In this document: piece after piece, positions 7,789-15,934 of the stretch
How positions within the stretch are numbered: position 1 is the first letter of the stretch
Layout: each line of letters opens with the position of its first letter
NCBI GenBank assembly: GCA_944388615.1
Contig: CALXJL010000007.1
Location: 1 to 23,656 of the forward strand
Direction: 5' to 3'
DNA from: an uncultured Clostridia bacterium
Lineage (GTDB): Bacteria; Bacillota; Clostridia; TANB77; CAG-508
Length of the DNA: 23,656 nt
The notes under the pieces: generated by a model
The model's input: the letters and a program-made list of their open reading frames with translations, nothing else
Told to the model about the DNA's origin: nothing
Databases searched by the model: none
Position numbers and translations under genes: made by a program

Positions 7789-8238
7789 ATGGAAGATTTA
7801 ACAGATGTTTATAATGAATTGATAATGGAACATAGTATGAATTCATACAATAAAAAGAAATTAGAAAATGCAGATTTTTCAGAAATTGGACATAATCCAA
7901 ATTGTGGTGATGAAATCACATTAGAAATAAAATTAGATGGAGACATAATAAAAGATATGGCATTTACTGGACATGGATGTGCAATATCGCAAGCATCTAC
8001 ATCTATTATGATAGATACTTTAAAAGGGAAGACTGTGAAACAGGCACAGGAAATTGTAAAAATATTTATAGAAATGATTAAGAGAGAGACAAAAGATGAA
8101 AGTGAGTTAGAAAAATTAGAAGATGCAATTGCATTTAAAAATGTATCAAATATGCCAGCTAGGGTAAAGTGTGCATTACTTGCATGGCATACTATTGAAG
8201 ATATGTTAAAAGGGAATGATAATAAAAATGGAAAATAA
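7789..8238 (+). CDS. sufU: Zinc-dependent sulfur acceptor SufU
   Basis: A 149-residue IscU-like protein that in Gram-positive bacteria accepts the persulfide sulfur from SufS. The three conserved cysteines and the aspartate that bind zinc are present: C40 and D42 in N-P-N-C-G-D, C66 in G-H-G-C-A-I-S-Q-A-S, and C128 in R-V-K-C-A-L-L-A-W. The insert between the second and third Cys typical of SufU is present. It begins directly at the sufS stop (TAGATG), so it depends on translation passing the sufS frame break for coupling. The gene is intact. Confidence 0.95.
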   Translation: MEDLTDVYNELIMEHSMNSYNKKKLENADFSEIGHNPNCGDEITLEIKLDGDIIKDMAFTGHGCAISQASTSIMIDTLKGKTVKQAQEIVKIFIEMIKRETKDESELEKLEDAIAFKNVSNMPARVKCALLAWHTIEDMLKGNDNKNGK

Positions 8239-9268
8239 AAAAGTATTACTAGGTATGAGCGGAGGAGTTGATAGTAGTGTTTCAGCACTACTATTAAAAA
8301 AAGCAGGATATGAAGTAATAGGAGTAACACTTGAATTATATAATTCTAATGATAATACATATGAAGATGCGAAAAAGATATGTGATCAGCTTGGAATAAC
8401 TCATTTTATTTATGATTTTAAAAATGATTTTAAAAAATATGTTATAGATGATTTTATAAATTGTTATTCTAATTGTAGGACACCTAATCCATGTATTGAG
8501 TGTAATAAATATATGAAATTTGGAGTTATGTATGATAAAGCAAAAGAATTAGGTTGTGATTATATTGCAACAGGGCATTATGCTAAAACTGAGTATAGTG
8601 AAGAATATGGAAAATGGGTACTTGAAAAATCTAATTCAGGAAAAAAAGATCAAAGTTATGTATTATGGAATATTCCAAAAGAATTGATAAATAAAATAAT
8701 ATTTCCTTTGTCTGATTTTGAAAGCAAAGATGATATAAGAAAGATAGCAAAAGAGAATGAATTAAAAGTTGCGAGTAAACCAGATAGTGAAGATATTTGT
8801 TTTGTGCCTGATGGAAATTATAAAAACTTTTTAGAAAATAATTCTAATATAAAACCTAAACAAGGAAATATTGTAGATTTACAAGGAAATGTTTTGGGTA
8901 AGCATATGGGGTTATATAATTATACAATTGGTCAAAGAAAAGGTCTTGGAATTTCAAATCCTGTACCTTTATTTGTTGTAGGATTTAATAAAGAGAAAAA
9001 TGAGGTAATTGTAGGAGAAGAAAAGGATTTATATAAAAAAGAAATTATAGTATCAAATATTAATTTATTGTTAGTTGATAAAATAGAAAATAGTATGAGA
9101 GTAAAAGTAAAAACAAGATATTCATCAAAAGAAGCAGATGCTAGTATTATGCAAGAAAATAATCTTATTAAAGTAATATTTGATGAACCACAAAGAGCTA
9201 TAACACCTGGACAATCTGCAGTATTCTATGTTGGAGATATTGTGCTTGGTGGAGGAAAAATAATGTAA
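8228..9268 (+). CDS. mnmA: tRNA-specific 2-thiouridylase MnmA
   Basis: A 346-residue PP-loop ATPase that thiolates the wobble uridine (U34) of the Lys, Glu and Gln tRNAs. The PP-loop S-G-G-V-D-S-S lies at residues about 11-17. The catalytic cysteine pair is present: one in N-P-C-I-E-C-N-K-Y-M-K-F and the other in S-E-D-I-C-F-V-P-D-G. Later motifs G-L-Y-N-Y-T-I-G-Q-R-K-G-L-G-I and R-A-I-T-P-G-Q-S-A-V-F-Y are typical. ATG 8228 matches the usual N-terminus and overlaps sufU by 11 bases; ATG 8216 would add four residues but leaves too little room after the ribosome site. Its place behind sufU suggests that sulfur comes from the SufS system. Confidence 0.95.
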   Translation: MENKKVLLGMSGGVDSSVSALLLKKAGYEVIGVTLELYNSNDNTYEDAKKICDQLGITHFIYDFKNDFKKYVIDDFINCYSNCRTPNPCIECNKYMKFGVMYDKAKELGCDYIATGHYAKTEYSEEYGKWVLEKSNSGKKDQSYVLWNIPKELINKIIFPLSDFESKDDIRKIAKENELKVASKPDSEDICFVPDGNYKNFLENNSNIKPKQGNIVDLQGNVLGKHMGLYNYTIGQRKGLGISNPVPLFVVGFNKEKNEVIVGEEKDLYKKEIIVSNINLLLVDKIENSMRVKVKTRYSSKEADASIMQENNLIKVIFDEPQRAITPGQSAVFYVGDIVLGGGKIM

Positions 9269-9281
9269 AGGAGAAAATTTG

Positions 9282-9993
9282 ATGCAGAATTCTATGGATG
9301 ATCAGTTTTCTAGAACAGAATTGTTGATAGGAAAAGATAATATGGATAAATTAAAAAGAGCCAAAATTGTTGTATTCGGAATAGGAGGAGTTGGCTCATT
9401 TGTTGTAGAAGGATTAGTAAGAGCAGGCATACGGACATATTGTATTGGTTGATTTTGATAAAGTTGATATAACAAATATTAATAGACAAATACATGCAAC
9501 ACATTCATCTATAGGAAAAAACAAAGTAGATGTTATGAAAAAGCGAATACTAGATATTAATCCAAATGCTATAGTAGATACATATAATTCTAAGTCTATA
9601 GAAGGTGGAGAGTGGAATATTATTGATAAGAGTTTTTCTTATGTTGTTGACTGTATAGATACAATGTCAAATAAAATTAAGATAATAGAGAAAGCTAATA
9701 TTGAAAATGTAAATATAATTTCAGCAGCAGGAACAGGAAATAAACTAGATCCAACAATGTTTGAAGTTTCTGATATTTATAATACATCGATATGTCCTGT
9801 ATGTAAAATTTTAAGAAAAGAATTGAGAAGGTTGGGAATAAAGAAACATAAAGTAGTTTATTCAAAAGAGATACCTGCTAGACTTGGTGAACTTGACGAA
9901 AACAACAAAAAGACAGTAGCAAGTATTTCTTTTGTCCCTTCAGTAGCAGGATTAATAATTGCCGGAGAAGTGGTGAGAGATATAATTTTTTAA
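9282..9993 (+). CDS. tcdA: tRNA threonylcarbamoyladenosine dehydratase TcdA-like (ThiF/E1 fold), interrupted at a CGG codon
   Basis: An E1-like ATP-binding enzyme predicted to cyclise t6A37 to ct6A in tRNA. After 50 normal codons, including the nucleotide loop G-I-G-G-V-G-S, the zero frame meets CGG at 9432-9434 and reaches TGA six codons later. Skipping C9432 gives A-G-I-G-H-I-V-L-V-D-F-D, the expected strand after the glycine-rich loop, and continues through D-I-T-N-I-N-R-Q, D-C-I-D-T and I-C-P-V-C-K-I-L-R-K-E-L to TAA 9991-9993. The full protein has 236 residues, typical of TcdA/YgdL. AAAGGAG at 9267-9273 sets ATG 9282, 13 bases after mnmA. In E. coli the homologue CsdL acts with the CsdA-CsdE sulfur system, which fits this operon. 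Confidence 0.88.
9432..9434 (+). other. CGG codon at the tcdA frame break (candidate +1 recoding site)
   Basis: The context is GGC ATA CGG ACA. Dropping the C gives GGC ATA GGA CAT ATT GTA, the G-I-G-H-I-V expected in the family. Unshifted reading ends at TGA 9450-9452. Confidence 0.72.
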
Positions 9994-10021
9994 TATTGTG
10001 AGAGATATAATTTTTTAATAT
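9973..10021 (+). repeat. Tandem 25-bp duplication across the tcdA stop codon
   Basis: A 24-base block at 9973-9996 recurs exactly at 9998-10021, one T apart. The first copy holds the last six codons and the stop of tcdA; the second is non-coding. It probably arose by replication slippage. The stretch from 10022 to the next ribosome site shows no further element that I can support. Confidence 0.8.
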
Positions 10022-10142
10022 CTTGATTTATTAATTAACTAATGTTATATTAAAAATATAAATTCATAATTATGTAGCAAAATCGAAGCAAATAGTTATG
10101 ATATAAACAGTATAGGATAAATTATAAAAAGGAGGATGTATT

Positions 10143-10820
10143 ATGAAGTATGAAATTATTGGTAAGACAGTACCAACAGTAGAAGTTACTTTAAACAGAG
10201 GAGAATCAATGTATTCACAAAGAGGGGGAATGGCTTGGCAAACAGCAGGAATTGAAATGAAAACAAATGCAAGAGGCGGAGTAATGAAAAGTCTTGGAAG
10301 AATATTTGCTGGAGAGTCTATTTTTATGAATACATTTACAGCAAGTGTTGATGAGGCAAAAGTGGCATTTGCTACTACTGTACCAGGTGATATTGTTCCA
10401 ATTAATGTAGGAGAAAATAATGGATTCACAATACAAAAAAATGCATTCTTATGTGCAGAACCAAGTGTTGACATGAGTATAGCATTCACAAAAAGATTTT
10501 CAGCAGGTTTGTTTGGAGGAGAAGGATTTATTTTACAAAAAGCTACTGGAAAAGGAATGTTATTTTTAGAAGTAGATGGAGATCCAATAGAAAGAATTTT
10601 AGCGCCAGGGGAAGTGTTAAAAGTAGATACAGGAAATGTTGTGGGATTTGAAAATACAGTTTCATATGAGATTGAAACTGTAAAAGGATTAGGAAATATT
10701 TTCTTAGGTGGAGAAGGATTATTCTTAACAAAATTAGTTGGTCCTGGTAGGGTTATTATCCAATCACAGAACTTTGGAGACTTTGCTGGAAGAATATTAG
10801 GACTAATGCCAAAAAATTGA
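10143..10820 (+). CDS. AIM24-family beta-prism protein (TIGR00266-like)
   Basis: A 225-residue cytosolic-looking protein, all predicted beta strand, with the repeated glycine-rich pattern of the AIM24/TIGR00266 family. Landmarks are S-M-Y-S-Q-R-G-G-M-A-W, G-G-V-M-K-S-L-G-R-I-F-A-G-E-S-I-F-M-N near residues 40-60, G-G-E-G-F-I-L-Q-K, G-D-P-I-E-R-I-L-A-P-G-E, and a closing G-G-E-G-L-F-L-T-K-L-x-G-P-G-R-V. Bacterial members are widespread and have no well-defined biochemical role. It has its own AAGGAGG site and a strong terminator, so it is probably a single-gene unit. Family assignment is confident; function is unknown. Confidence 0.88.
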   Translation: MKYEIIGKTVPTVEVTLNRGESMYSQRGGMAWQTAGIEMKTNARGGVMKSLGRIFAGESIFMNTFTASVDEAKVAFATTVPGDIVPINVGENNGFTIQKNAFLCAEPSVDMSIAFTKRFSAGLFGGEGFILQKATGKGMLFLEVDGDPIERILAPGEVLKVDTGNVVGFENTVSYEIETVKGLGNIFLGGEGLFLTKLVGPGRVIIQSQNFGDFAGRILGLMPKN

Positions 10821-10852
10821 TAGTTGGATGAATATTAAAAAAAAAGTAATGT

Positions 10853-10898
10853 AAAAAAGATAATGTAGCATAGTGGTAGTGCTATATTATCTTTTTTT
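10853..10898 (+). terminator. Strong intrinsic terminator after the AIM24 gene
   Basis: An 18-bp stem with one G-U pair, left arm 10853-10870 and right arm 10880-10897, around a 9-base loop. The right arm ends in a run of seven T (10892-10898). The A/T-rich base makes it able to work on both strands. Confidence 0.9.
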
Positions 10899-10991
10899 AG
10901 TGAAAATGGAGAAAAATCCTTTTATTCAATTGCTTATGCAGATATTTGAGAAATCTAAACATAAATACCAAAACTTTAGGCTAAAAAAGTG

Positions 10992-11020
10992 TTGACGTTT
11001 AAATAAAAAAGAGATACAAT
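10992..11020 (+). promoter_or_regulatory. Promoter of thrS
   Basis: TTGACG (10992-10997) and TACAAT (11015-11020) are 17 bases apart, close to consensus. Transcription from here would include the whole T-box leader. Confidence 0.75.
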
Positions 11021-11029
11021 ACCAGTATA

Positions 11030-11275
11030 TATTACATAGATTATAATAAATGAGAGAAAAAGTAAAATAAGGGTTGCTTACAGAGATAATTGGACATGGG
11101 CTGGAATCCAATTTAAGTAAATATATTTGAAATACTAACTCTTCGAAATATAGTCAATGACTTTATTGGTAATTTTTATTGTACTCTAGAATTAAGTTAA
11201 ATTTAGGATGGAACCGTGCTAGTAAAAGCACTCCTAAAAGTATTGTTATTAGTGCTTTTAAGAGTGCTTTTAACA
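11030..11275 (+). promoter_or_regulatory. T-box riboswitch controlling thrS
   Basis: The hallmark T-box sequence is at 11205-11219 (AGGATGGAACCGTGC), where the acceptor end of an uncharged tRNA pairs. About 170 bases of leader lie before it and a terminator follows. A plausible threonine specifier ACT lies at 11134-11136, followed by A as usual, but a second ACT at 11138-11140 makes the exact codon uncertain. Uncharged tRNA-Thr would stabilise the antiterminator and switch on thrS. Confidence 0.88.
11223..11272 (+). terminator. Regulated terminator of the T-box leader
   Basis: TAAAAGCACTC (11223-11233) is the exact complement of GAGTGCTTTTA (11262-11272). The left arm directly follows the T-box and can compete with the antiterminator. 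A partial copy of the right arm (AGTGCTTTTA, 11251-11260) offers an alternative pairing. Confidence 0.7.
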
Positions 11276-11303
11276 GTATATATTAGTAAGGAGGTTGTAA
11301 AAA

Positions 11304-13262
11304 ATGATTAAAATTACTTTAAAAGATGAATCTGTTATGGAGGTGGAAAAAGGTACTACTATAATAGATGTAGCTAGAAAAATTAGCGAAGGTTTGGCAA
11401 GGGTTGCAACTTGTGGAACTGTAAATTCAGAAGTAAAAGATTTGAGGTACGAATTAAATCAAGATTGTAAATTATCTATAGAAACATTTGATAGTAGCTT
11501 AAATGGAAAAAAGGCTTATTGGCATACTAGTTCTCATATTATGGCTCAGGCAATAAAAAGATTATTTCCAGACTACAAACTTGCAATAGGTCCTGCCATA
11601 GATAAGGGTTTTTATTATGATTTTGATGTAAAAAAAGCTTTTTCAGATGAAGATAAAGAAAAAATTGAACAAGAAATGAATAAAATAATAAAAGAAGATA
11701 TACCAATTGAAAGATTTGTATTGTCGAGAGAAAAGGCAATAAATCTTATGCAAGAAAATAAGGAAAAATATAAAGTGGAATTAATTGAAGAATTACCAGA
11801 AGGAGAAGAAATATCTTTTTATAAACAAGATGACTTCATAGATCTTTGTTCTGGACCACATTTATTAAGTACCGGAAAAGTAAAATCAATAAAACTACTT
11901 TCATCTTCAAGTGCATATTGGAGAGGGGATGAAAAAAGAGAAGTTTTGCAAAGAATTTATGGAATTTCTTTTCCAAAGAAAAAAGATTTAGAAGAATATT
12001 TAGAAAAAATAGAAGAAGCTAAAAGTAGAGATCATAGAAAGATAGGAAAAGAACTTGATTTATTTTGCTTTTCAGATTATGTGGGGGGAGGACTACCGTT
12101 ATATACACCTAAAGGCACATTGATTAAAGACACATTACAAAAAGAAATAGAGAAGATATGTAGAAACTATGGATTTGAGAAAGTTAGTTGTCCTTCTCTA
12201 GCTAATATAAGCTTATTTGAAACATCGGGACATGCACAAAAATTTAATGATGAGTTATTTAGGGTTAGTTCTCCTAAGGGACATGAATTTGTATTAAAAC
12301 CTGTTCAATGTCCACATCATACTCAGATATATGCTTCAAAAATGAGAAGTTATAAAGAATTACCAATTAGATATATGGAGTCTGATAAACAATATAGAGC
12401 AGAACTACCAGGTTCAGTAGGAGGATTATCAAGAGTCTATGCAATCACAGTTGAAGATGGTCATTCTTTTTGTAGATTGGATCAAGTTAAAAATGAAGTA
12501 ATAAATATGTGTAATATAATAAGAGATTTTTATACAAGAATGGGATTATGGGAAAACCACTGGGTTTCATTATCTGTAAGAGATTATGAACATCCCGAGA
12601 AATATATAGGCAGCAAAGAAGATTGGAATCTGTGTGAAAAAATGTTACAAGAAGTATCTGATGAATTAAATTTAGAAGCAAAAAAATGTGAAGGTGAAGC
12701 AGCTTTATATGGTCCAAAACTAGACTTCATGTTTACTGATGCATTAGGAAGAGAGGTACAGATTCCAACTGTCCAAGTTGACTTTTCAACTCCTAAAAGA
12801 TTTGGGTTATATTATATTGACGAAAAAGGAGAAAAACAAGTACCTGTTATGGTTCATAGAGCTATACTTGGTTCGTACGAGAGATTCCTAGCATTAATAT
12901 TGGAACAATTTAAGGGAGTATTACCAACATGGCTATCTCCAGTTCAAATAAAAATATTACCAATTTCAGAAAAACATATTAAATATTCAGAAGAAGTTGC
13001 TAGAAAATTACAAGAAACTGGAATTAGAGTAGAAATAGATTATAGTCAAGAGTCATTTGGTAAAAAAATGAGAGAAACTATTACAAAGAAAATACCATAT
13101 GCCGTTGTTATAGGGGATAAGGAAATTGAAAAGAAAACGATAACAGTAAGAAACAGAAGCTATGCTACACAAGAGAGTATGACTGTTGATGTGTTTATAG
13201 AACAATTGTTAAAAGAAATAATGGATAGAGACTTAGAAACTAAAATTGCAGTTGTAAAATAA
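11304..13262 (+). CDS. thrS: Threonyl-tRNA synthetase
   Basis: A 652-residue class II synthetase that charges tRNA-Thr. The domain order is complete: TGS domain (about 1-60), editing domain with H-x3-H at residues 74 and 78 and C182/H186 in L-C-S-G-P-H, then the catalytic core with Zn-ligand candidates C336 (V-Q-C-P-H) and the His residues in E-D-G-H-S-F and M-V-H-R-A-I-L-G-S, and the anticodon-binding domain from about residue 540. The start is fixed by AAGGAGG at 11288-11294. Upstream promoter and T-box make it a self-contained, threonine-responsive unit. Intact and of normal length. Confidence 0.98.
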   Translation: MIKITLKDESVMEVEKGTTIIDVARKISEGLARVATCGTVNSEVKDLRYELNQDCKLSIETFDSSLNGKKAYWHTSSHIMAQAIKRLFPDYKLAIGPAIDKGFYYDFDVKKAFSDEDKEKIEQEMNKIIKEDIPIERFVLSREKAINLMQENKEKYKVELIEELPEGEEISFYKQDDFIDLCSGPHLLSTGKVKSIKLLSSSSAYWRGDEKREVLQRIYGISFPKKKDLEEYLEKIEEAKSRDHRKIGKELDLFCFSDYVGGGLPLYTPKGTLIKDTLQKEIEKICRNYGFEKVSCPSLANISLFETSGHAQKFNDELFRVSSPKGHEFVLKPVQCPHHTQIYASKMRSYKELPIRYMESDKQYRAELPGSVGGLSRVYAITVEDGHSFCRLDQVKNEVINMCNIIRDFYTRMGLWENHWVSLSVRDYEHPEKYIGSKEDWNLCEKMLQEVSDELNLEAKKCEGEAALYGPKLDFMFTDALGREVQIPTVQVDFSTPKRFGLYYIDEKGEKQVPVMVHRAILGSYERFLALILEQFKGVLPTWLSPVQIKILPISEKHIKYSEEVARKLQETGIRVEIDYSQESFGKKMRETITKKIPYAVVIGDKEIEKKTITVRNRSYATQESMTVDVFIEQLLKEIMDRDLETKIAVVK

Positions 13263-13362
13263 AAGAAAAATATATTAACTAATAGTGACGAAAAATTTTA
13301 ATTTTCAGTTTTTTCTGAAAGTATTCATATAATTAAATAAATACAAAAAATAAAAAAATGTA

Positions 13363-13391
13363 TTTACAGAACGGTCGAAAAATGGTATAAT
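13363..13391 (+). promoter_or_regulatory. Promoter upstream of the metK leader
   Basis: TTTACA (13363-13368) and a perfect TATAAT (13386-13391) are 17 bases apart. The start point would lie just ahead of the small leader reading frame. Confidence 0.8.
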
Positions 13392-13421
13392 ATGGATATT
13401 ATTGTGAAAGGAGTAAAAGTC

Positions 13422-13490
13422 ATGAAACTATTAGTGATCAAACAATTTAATAATATGGCATTTGTTTTGTGCTTTTATTGTGCCTTTTAG
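13422..13490 (+). CDS. 22-residue leader peptide before metK
   Basis: A short frame with an ideal AAAGGAG site (13407-13413) eight bases before its ATG. It encodes 22 residues: a basic start (M-K-L-L-V-I-K-Q) and a hydrophobic end with two cysteines (C-F-Y-C-A-F). Its TAG (13488-13490) touches the left arm of a terminator hairpin, the arrangement expected of a translated attenuator in which ribosome position decides transcription into metK. It could also be a small peptide product or a precursor for the radical SAM enzyme downstream; the absence of a typical leader/core layout makes this less likely. Translation is inferred, not shown. Confidence 0.6.
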   Translation: MKLLVIKQFNNMAFVLCFYCAF

Positions 13491-13523
13491 AGCAAAGTAA
13501 ACTAATACTTTGTTCTTTTTTTT
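13490..13523 (+). terminator. Attenuator-type terminator between leader peptide and metK
   Basis: GAGCAAAGTA (13490-13499) pairs with TACTTTGTTC (13506-13515), ten pairs with one wobble and a 6-base loop, followed by eight T (13516-13523). It lies between the promoter and metK, so read-through is required for metK expression from that promoter. Confidence 0.82.
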
Positions 13524-13549
13524 ATACTAAAAATGAAAGGAAGGAAAAA

Positions 13550-14662
13550 ATGCAGAAAATCTATTATTTCACTTCAGAAAGTGTAACCGAAGGACATCCG
13601 GATAAATTATGCGATTATATATCTGATTCTATACTAGATGAATACTTAAAGCAAGATTCTAGTTCAAGAGTTGCTGTTGAAACATTTGCTACAAAAAATA
13701 AAATAGTAGTTTCTGGAGAAGTAACAAGTAAAGCAGAAGTTAATATTGAATTAATTGTAAGAAATGCAATTAAGGAAATTGGTTATGGAAAAGAACAATT
13801 TGATATTAATCCAGATACATGTAAAGTAGATGTTGAAATCGCAAGGCAAAGTCCTGATATTGCCTTAGGGGTAAACGAAGGTGGAGCAGGAGATCAAGGA
13901 ATAATGTTCGGTTATGCTACTAATGAAACAGATAACTATATGCCTTTTGCAATAAATATGGCACATAAGTTATCAAGAAAACTATCAGAAGTTAGAAGAA
14001 CTAAAGAATTAGAATACTTAAGACCTGATGGAAAAACGCAAGTCACAGTTGAATACCAAAATGATGTACCTAAAAGAATAGAAACAGTCTTAATATCTAA
14101 TCAACATGAGAAGGATATAGATATTAAAAAAATAAGAAACGATATAATAGAAAAAGTAGTAAAAAAAGTTATACCACAAGAATATATTGATAGGGATACA
14201 AAGATATATGTTAATCCAACAGGTAGATTTGTAATAGGAGGTCCATTAGGTGATACTGGTTTGACTGGAAGAAAAATAATAGTAGATACTTATGGAGGAT
14301 ATGCAAGACATGGAGGAGGAGCATTTTCAGGAAAAGATGCTAGTAAAGTAGACAGAAGTGCAACTTATATGATGAGACATATTGCAAAAAATGTAGTGGC
14401 AAATAAATATGCCGACAAATGTGAGTTACAAGTATCTTATGCTATAGGAATGAAAGAACCAATGTCAATATATATAAACACATTTGGAACTAATAAAATA
14501 CCAGATAAGGAAATTATTAATATAATAAAGAAAAATTTTGATTTAACACCGATGAGCATAATAAAATATCTAGATCTGCAAAAACCAATTTATAAGAAGA
14601 CAACAAATTATGGACATTTTGGAAAAGAAGATTTGAATTGGGAAAAGATAATTGAAATTTAA
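13550..14662 (+). CDS. metK: S-adenosylmethionine synthetase
   Basis: A 370-residue enzyme making S-adenosylmethionine from methionine and ATP. Family motifs are present: S-E-S-V-T-E-G-H-P-D-K at the N-terminus, G-A-G-D-Q-G-I-M-F-G-Y-A in the first third, and G-G-A-F-S-G-K-D-A-S-K-V-D-R-S in the P-loop-like segment. It is slightly shorter than the usual 380-400. The frame is open back to 13469, but ATG 13550 is the true start: it has AAAGGAAGG before it, begins at the conserved N-terminus, and the upstream part crosses the terminator. I see no SAM riboswitch; control seems to be by the leader peptide/attenuator. The next gene, 44 bases on, is a SAM-consuming radical enzyme. Confidence 0.96.
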   Translation: MQKIYYFTSESVTEGHPDKLCDYISDSILDEYLKQDSSSRVAVETFATKNKIVVSGEVTSKAEVNIELIVRNAIKEIGYGKEQFDINPDTCKVDVEIARQSPDIALGVNEGGAGDQGIMFGYATNETDNYMPFAINMAHKLSRKLSEVRRTKELEYLRPDGKTQVTVEYQNDVPKRIETVLISNQHEKDIDIKKIRNDIIEKVVKKVIPQEYIDRDTKIYVNPTGRFVIGGPLGDTGLTGRKIIVDTYGGYARHGGGAFSGKDASKVDRSATYMMRHIAKNVVANKYADKCELQVSYAIGMKEPMSIYINTFGTNKIPDKEIINIIKKNFDLTPMSIIKYLDLQKPIYKKTTNYGHFGKEDLNWEKIIEI

Positions 14663-14706
14663 TTTAACTTATAAAGATATTCTATTAATATAAAAAGGAG
14701 GTTAGT

Positions 14707-15927
14707 ATGAAAAGCATACCAAAATTATTAAGTTTTGAAACACCAAAAGAAAAATACTATGAAATTGCTAAAAAAAATCAACTATTAAGATTAGGAGTGA
14801 AAGTGAATACCCCTATGGCTTGTAATTGGGCTTGTCCGTATTGTTATGCTGGAAGTTCTGAAACTTCAGATAGACCAAAGGTTGAAGAAAATATATATTA
14901 TAATGGTATAGATCCATATAAGGATAAAGAATGGGGAAACAAGATGAAAAGTTGGATAGATCAATCAATAGAAATGGGAGTGAATACTATAACAATAAAT
15001 GGAACTTTCGAACCTGCAACTTCCCCCGATATATTTAATATCATAGAATATTGTGTAGATAAAGGGATATATACTACTCTCGTAACAAATGGAACTTTAT
15101 GGGAAATCGATGATTTAAAAAGATTGTACAATTTGGGAATATCTATTTTAGTGAAGTTAAATGTACCAATGGTTGACAATACAGATGAAAGATATGTGGA
15201 ATTTTGTAATATTCAAAAAAATTTATCAGGAAGAAAGCAAGATTCAATAAAAGTTTATGAAGAACAGAAGAAACTTATTGAGAATCTCATTGAAATTGGG
15301 TTTAACAAAAAAATTGCAAATGAATGCACGAGATTGGGTGTGGAATCAATTATTGCCAGAAGTAATATTGAATATTTACCAGAACTAGTACAACAATTCA
15401 GAAGATTAAATATATACAGTCATATAGAAGTTATGAAATTACAAGGGTTTGCAAGAAATAATCCAAATTTACAAGTTACCAAATTAGAAATGAAGAAACT
15501 ATTCAAAAAAATATTAGATAATGATATTGCTGATGGTTATGAACCTTGGGATATAAAGCCGCCATATGTTGCTGGAACTTGTTATCAAAATCTAATTAGA
15601 TTAGATATGAAGGCAGATGGAAATATTGCTCCTTGTCCTGGAATTGATTTAATTATTGGTAATATGAATGAAAATAAATTAAGAGACATAGTAAAAAATG
15701 AAGATTTGAAAATTATTAGAAATTTAAATAAATATATACAAGGAGACTGTAGAGATTGTGAATTGTTTAAGAAAAAAGAATGTTATGGGGGGTGTAGAGG
15801 TACAGTATATCAGACATTATTAAATCACGGATGCAGTAAATATGAGTGTTTAGTCGGTTCGGATCCTTCTTGTCATAGAGTAAAGAAAGTATTAGATAAT
15901 GGATTATCGTCTGATATATTCAAGTAG
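14707..15927 (+). CDS. Radical SAM/SPASM-type enzyme
   Basis: A 406-residue radical SAM protein. The [4Fe-4S] motif C-x3-C-x2-C is at C39, C43 and C46 (C-N-W-A-C-P-Y-C-Y-A-G), followed by the expected barrel elements I-T-I-N-G-T-F-E-P and L-V-T-N-G-T. The C-terminal third carries a SPASM-like set of cysteines: G-T-C near 293, P-C-P near 311, then C-R-D-C, E-C-Y-G-G-C and three more up to about 390, enough for auxiliary clusters. SPASM enzymes often modify peptides (RiPP maturation) or small substrates. Substrate unknown. It has an AAAAGGAGG site and follows metK; an aminotransferase and an ATP-grasp ligase follow without terminators. No convincing precursor peptide is seen apart from the possible leader ORF at 13422. 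Confidence 0.85.
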   Translation: MKSIPKLLSFETPKEKYYEIAKKNQLLRLGVKVNTPMACNWACPYCYAGSSETSDRPKVEENIYYNGIDPYKDKEWGNKMKSWIDQSIEMGVNTITINGTFEPATSPDIFNIIEYCVDKGIYTTLVTNGTLWEIDDLKRLYNLGISILVKLNVPMVDNTDERYVEFCNIQKNLSGRKQDSIKVYEEQKKLIENLIEIGFNKKIANECTRLGVESIIARSNIEYLPELVQQFRRLNIYSHIEVMKLQGFARNNPNLQVTKLEMKKLFKKILDNDIADGYEPWDIKPPYVAGTCYQNLIRLDMKADGNIAPCPGIDLIIGNMNENKLRDIVKNEDLKIIRNLNKYIQGDCRDCELFKKKECYGGCRGTVYQTLLNHGCSKYECLVGSDPSCHRVKKVLDNGLSSDIFK

Positions 15928-15934
15928 TGAAAAT

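Noticed and set aside
13469..13549. Longer metK start giving 27 extra residues
   Set aside because: The extra part crosses the attenuator hairpin and its T tract, and ATG 13550 has a strong ribosome site and the conserved N-terminus.
13392..13550. SAM riboswitch before metK
   Set aside because: The leader is short, contains a good ORF and shows none of the SAM-I conserved blocks that I would expect.
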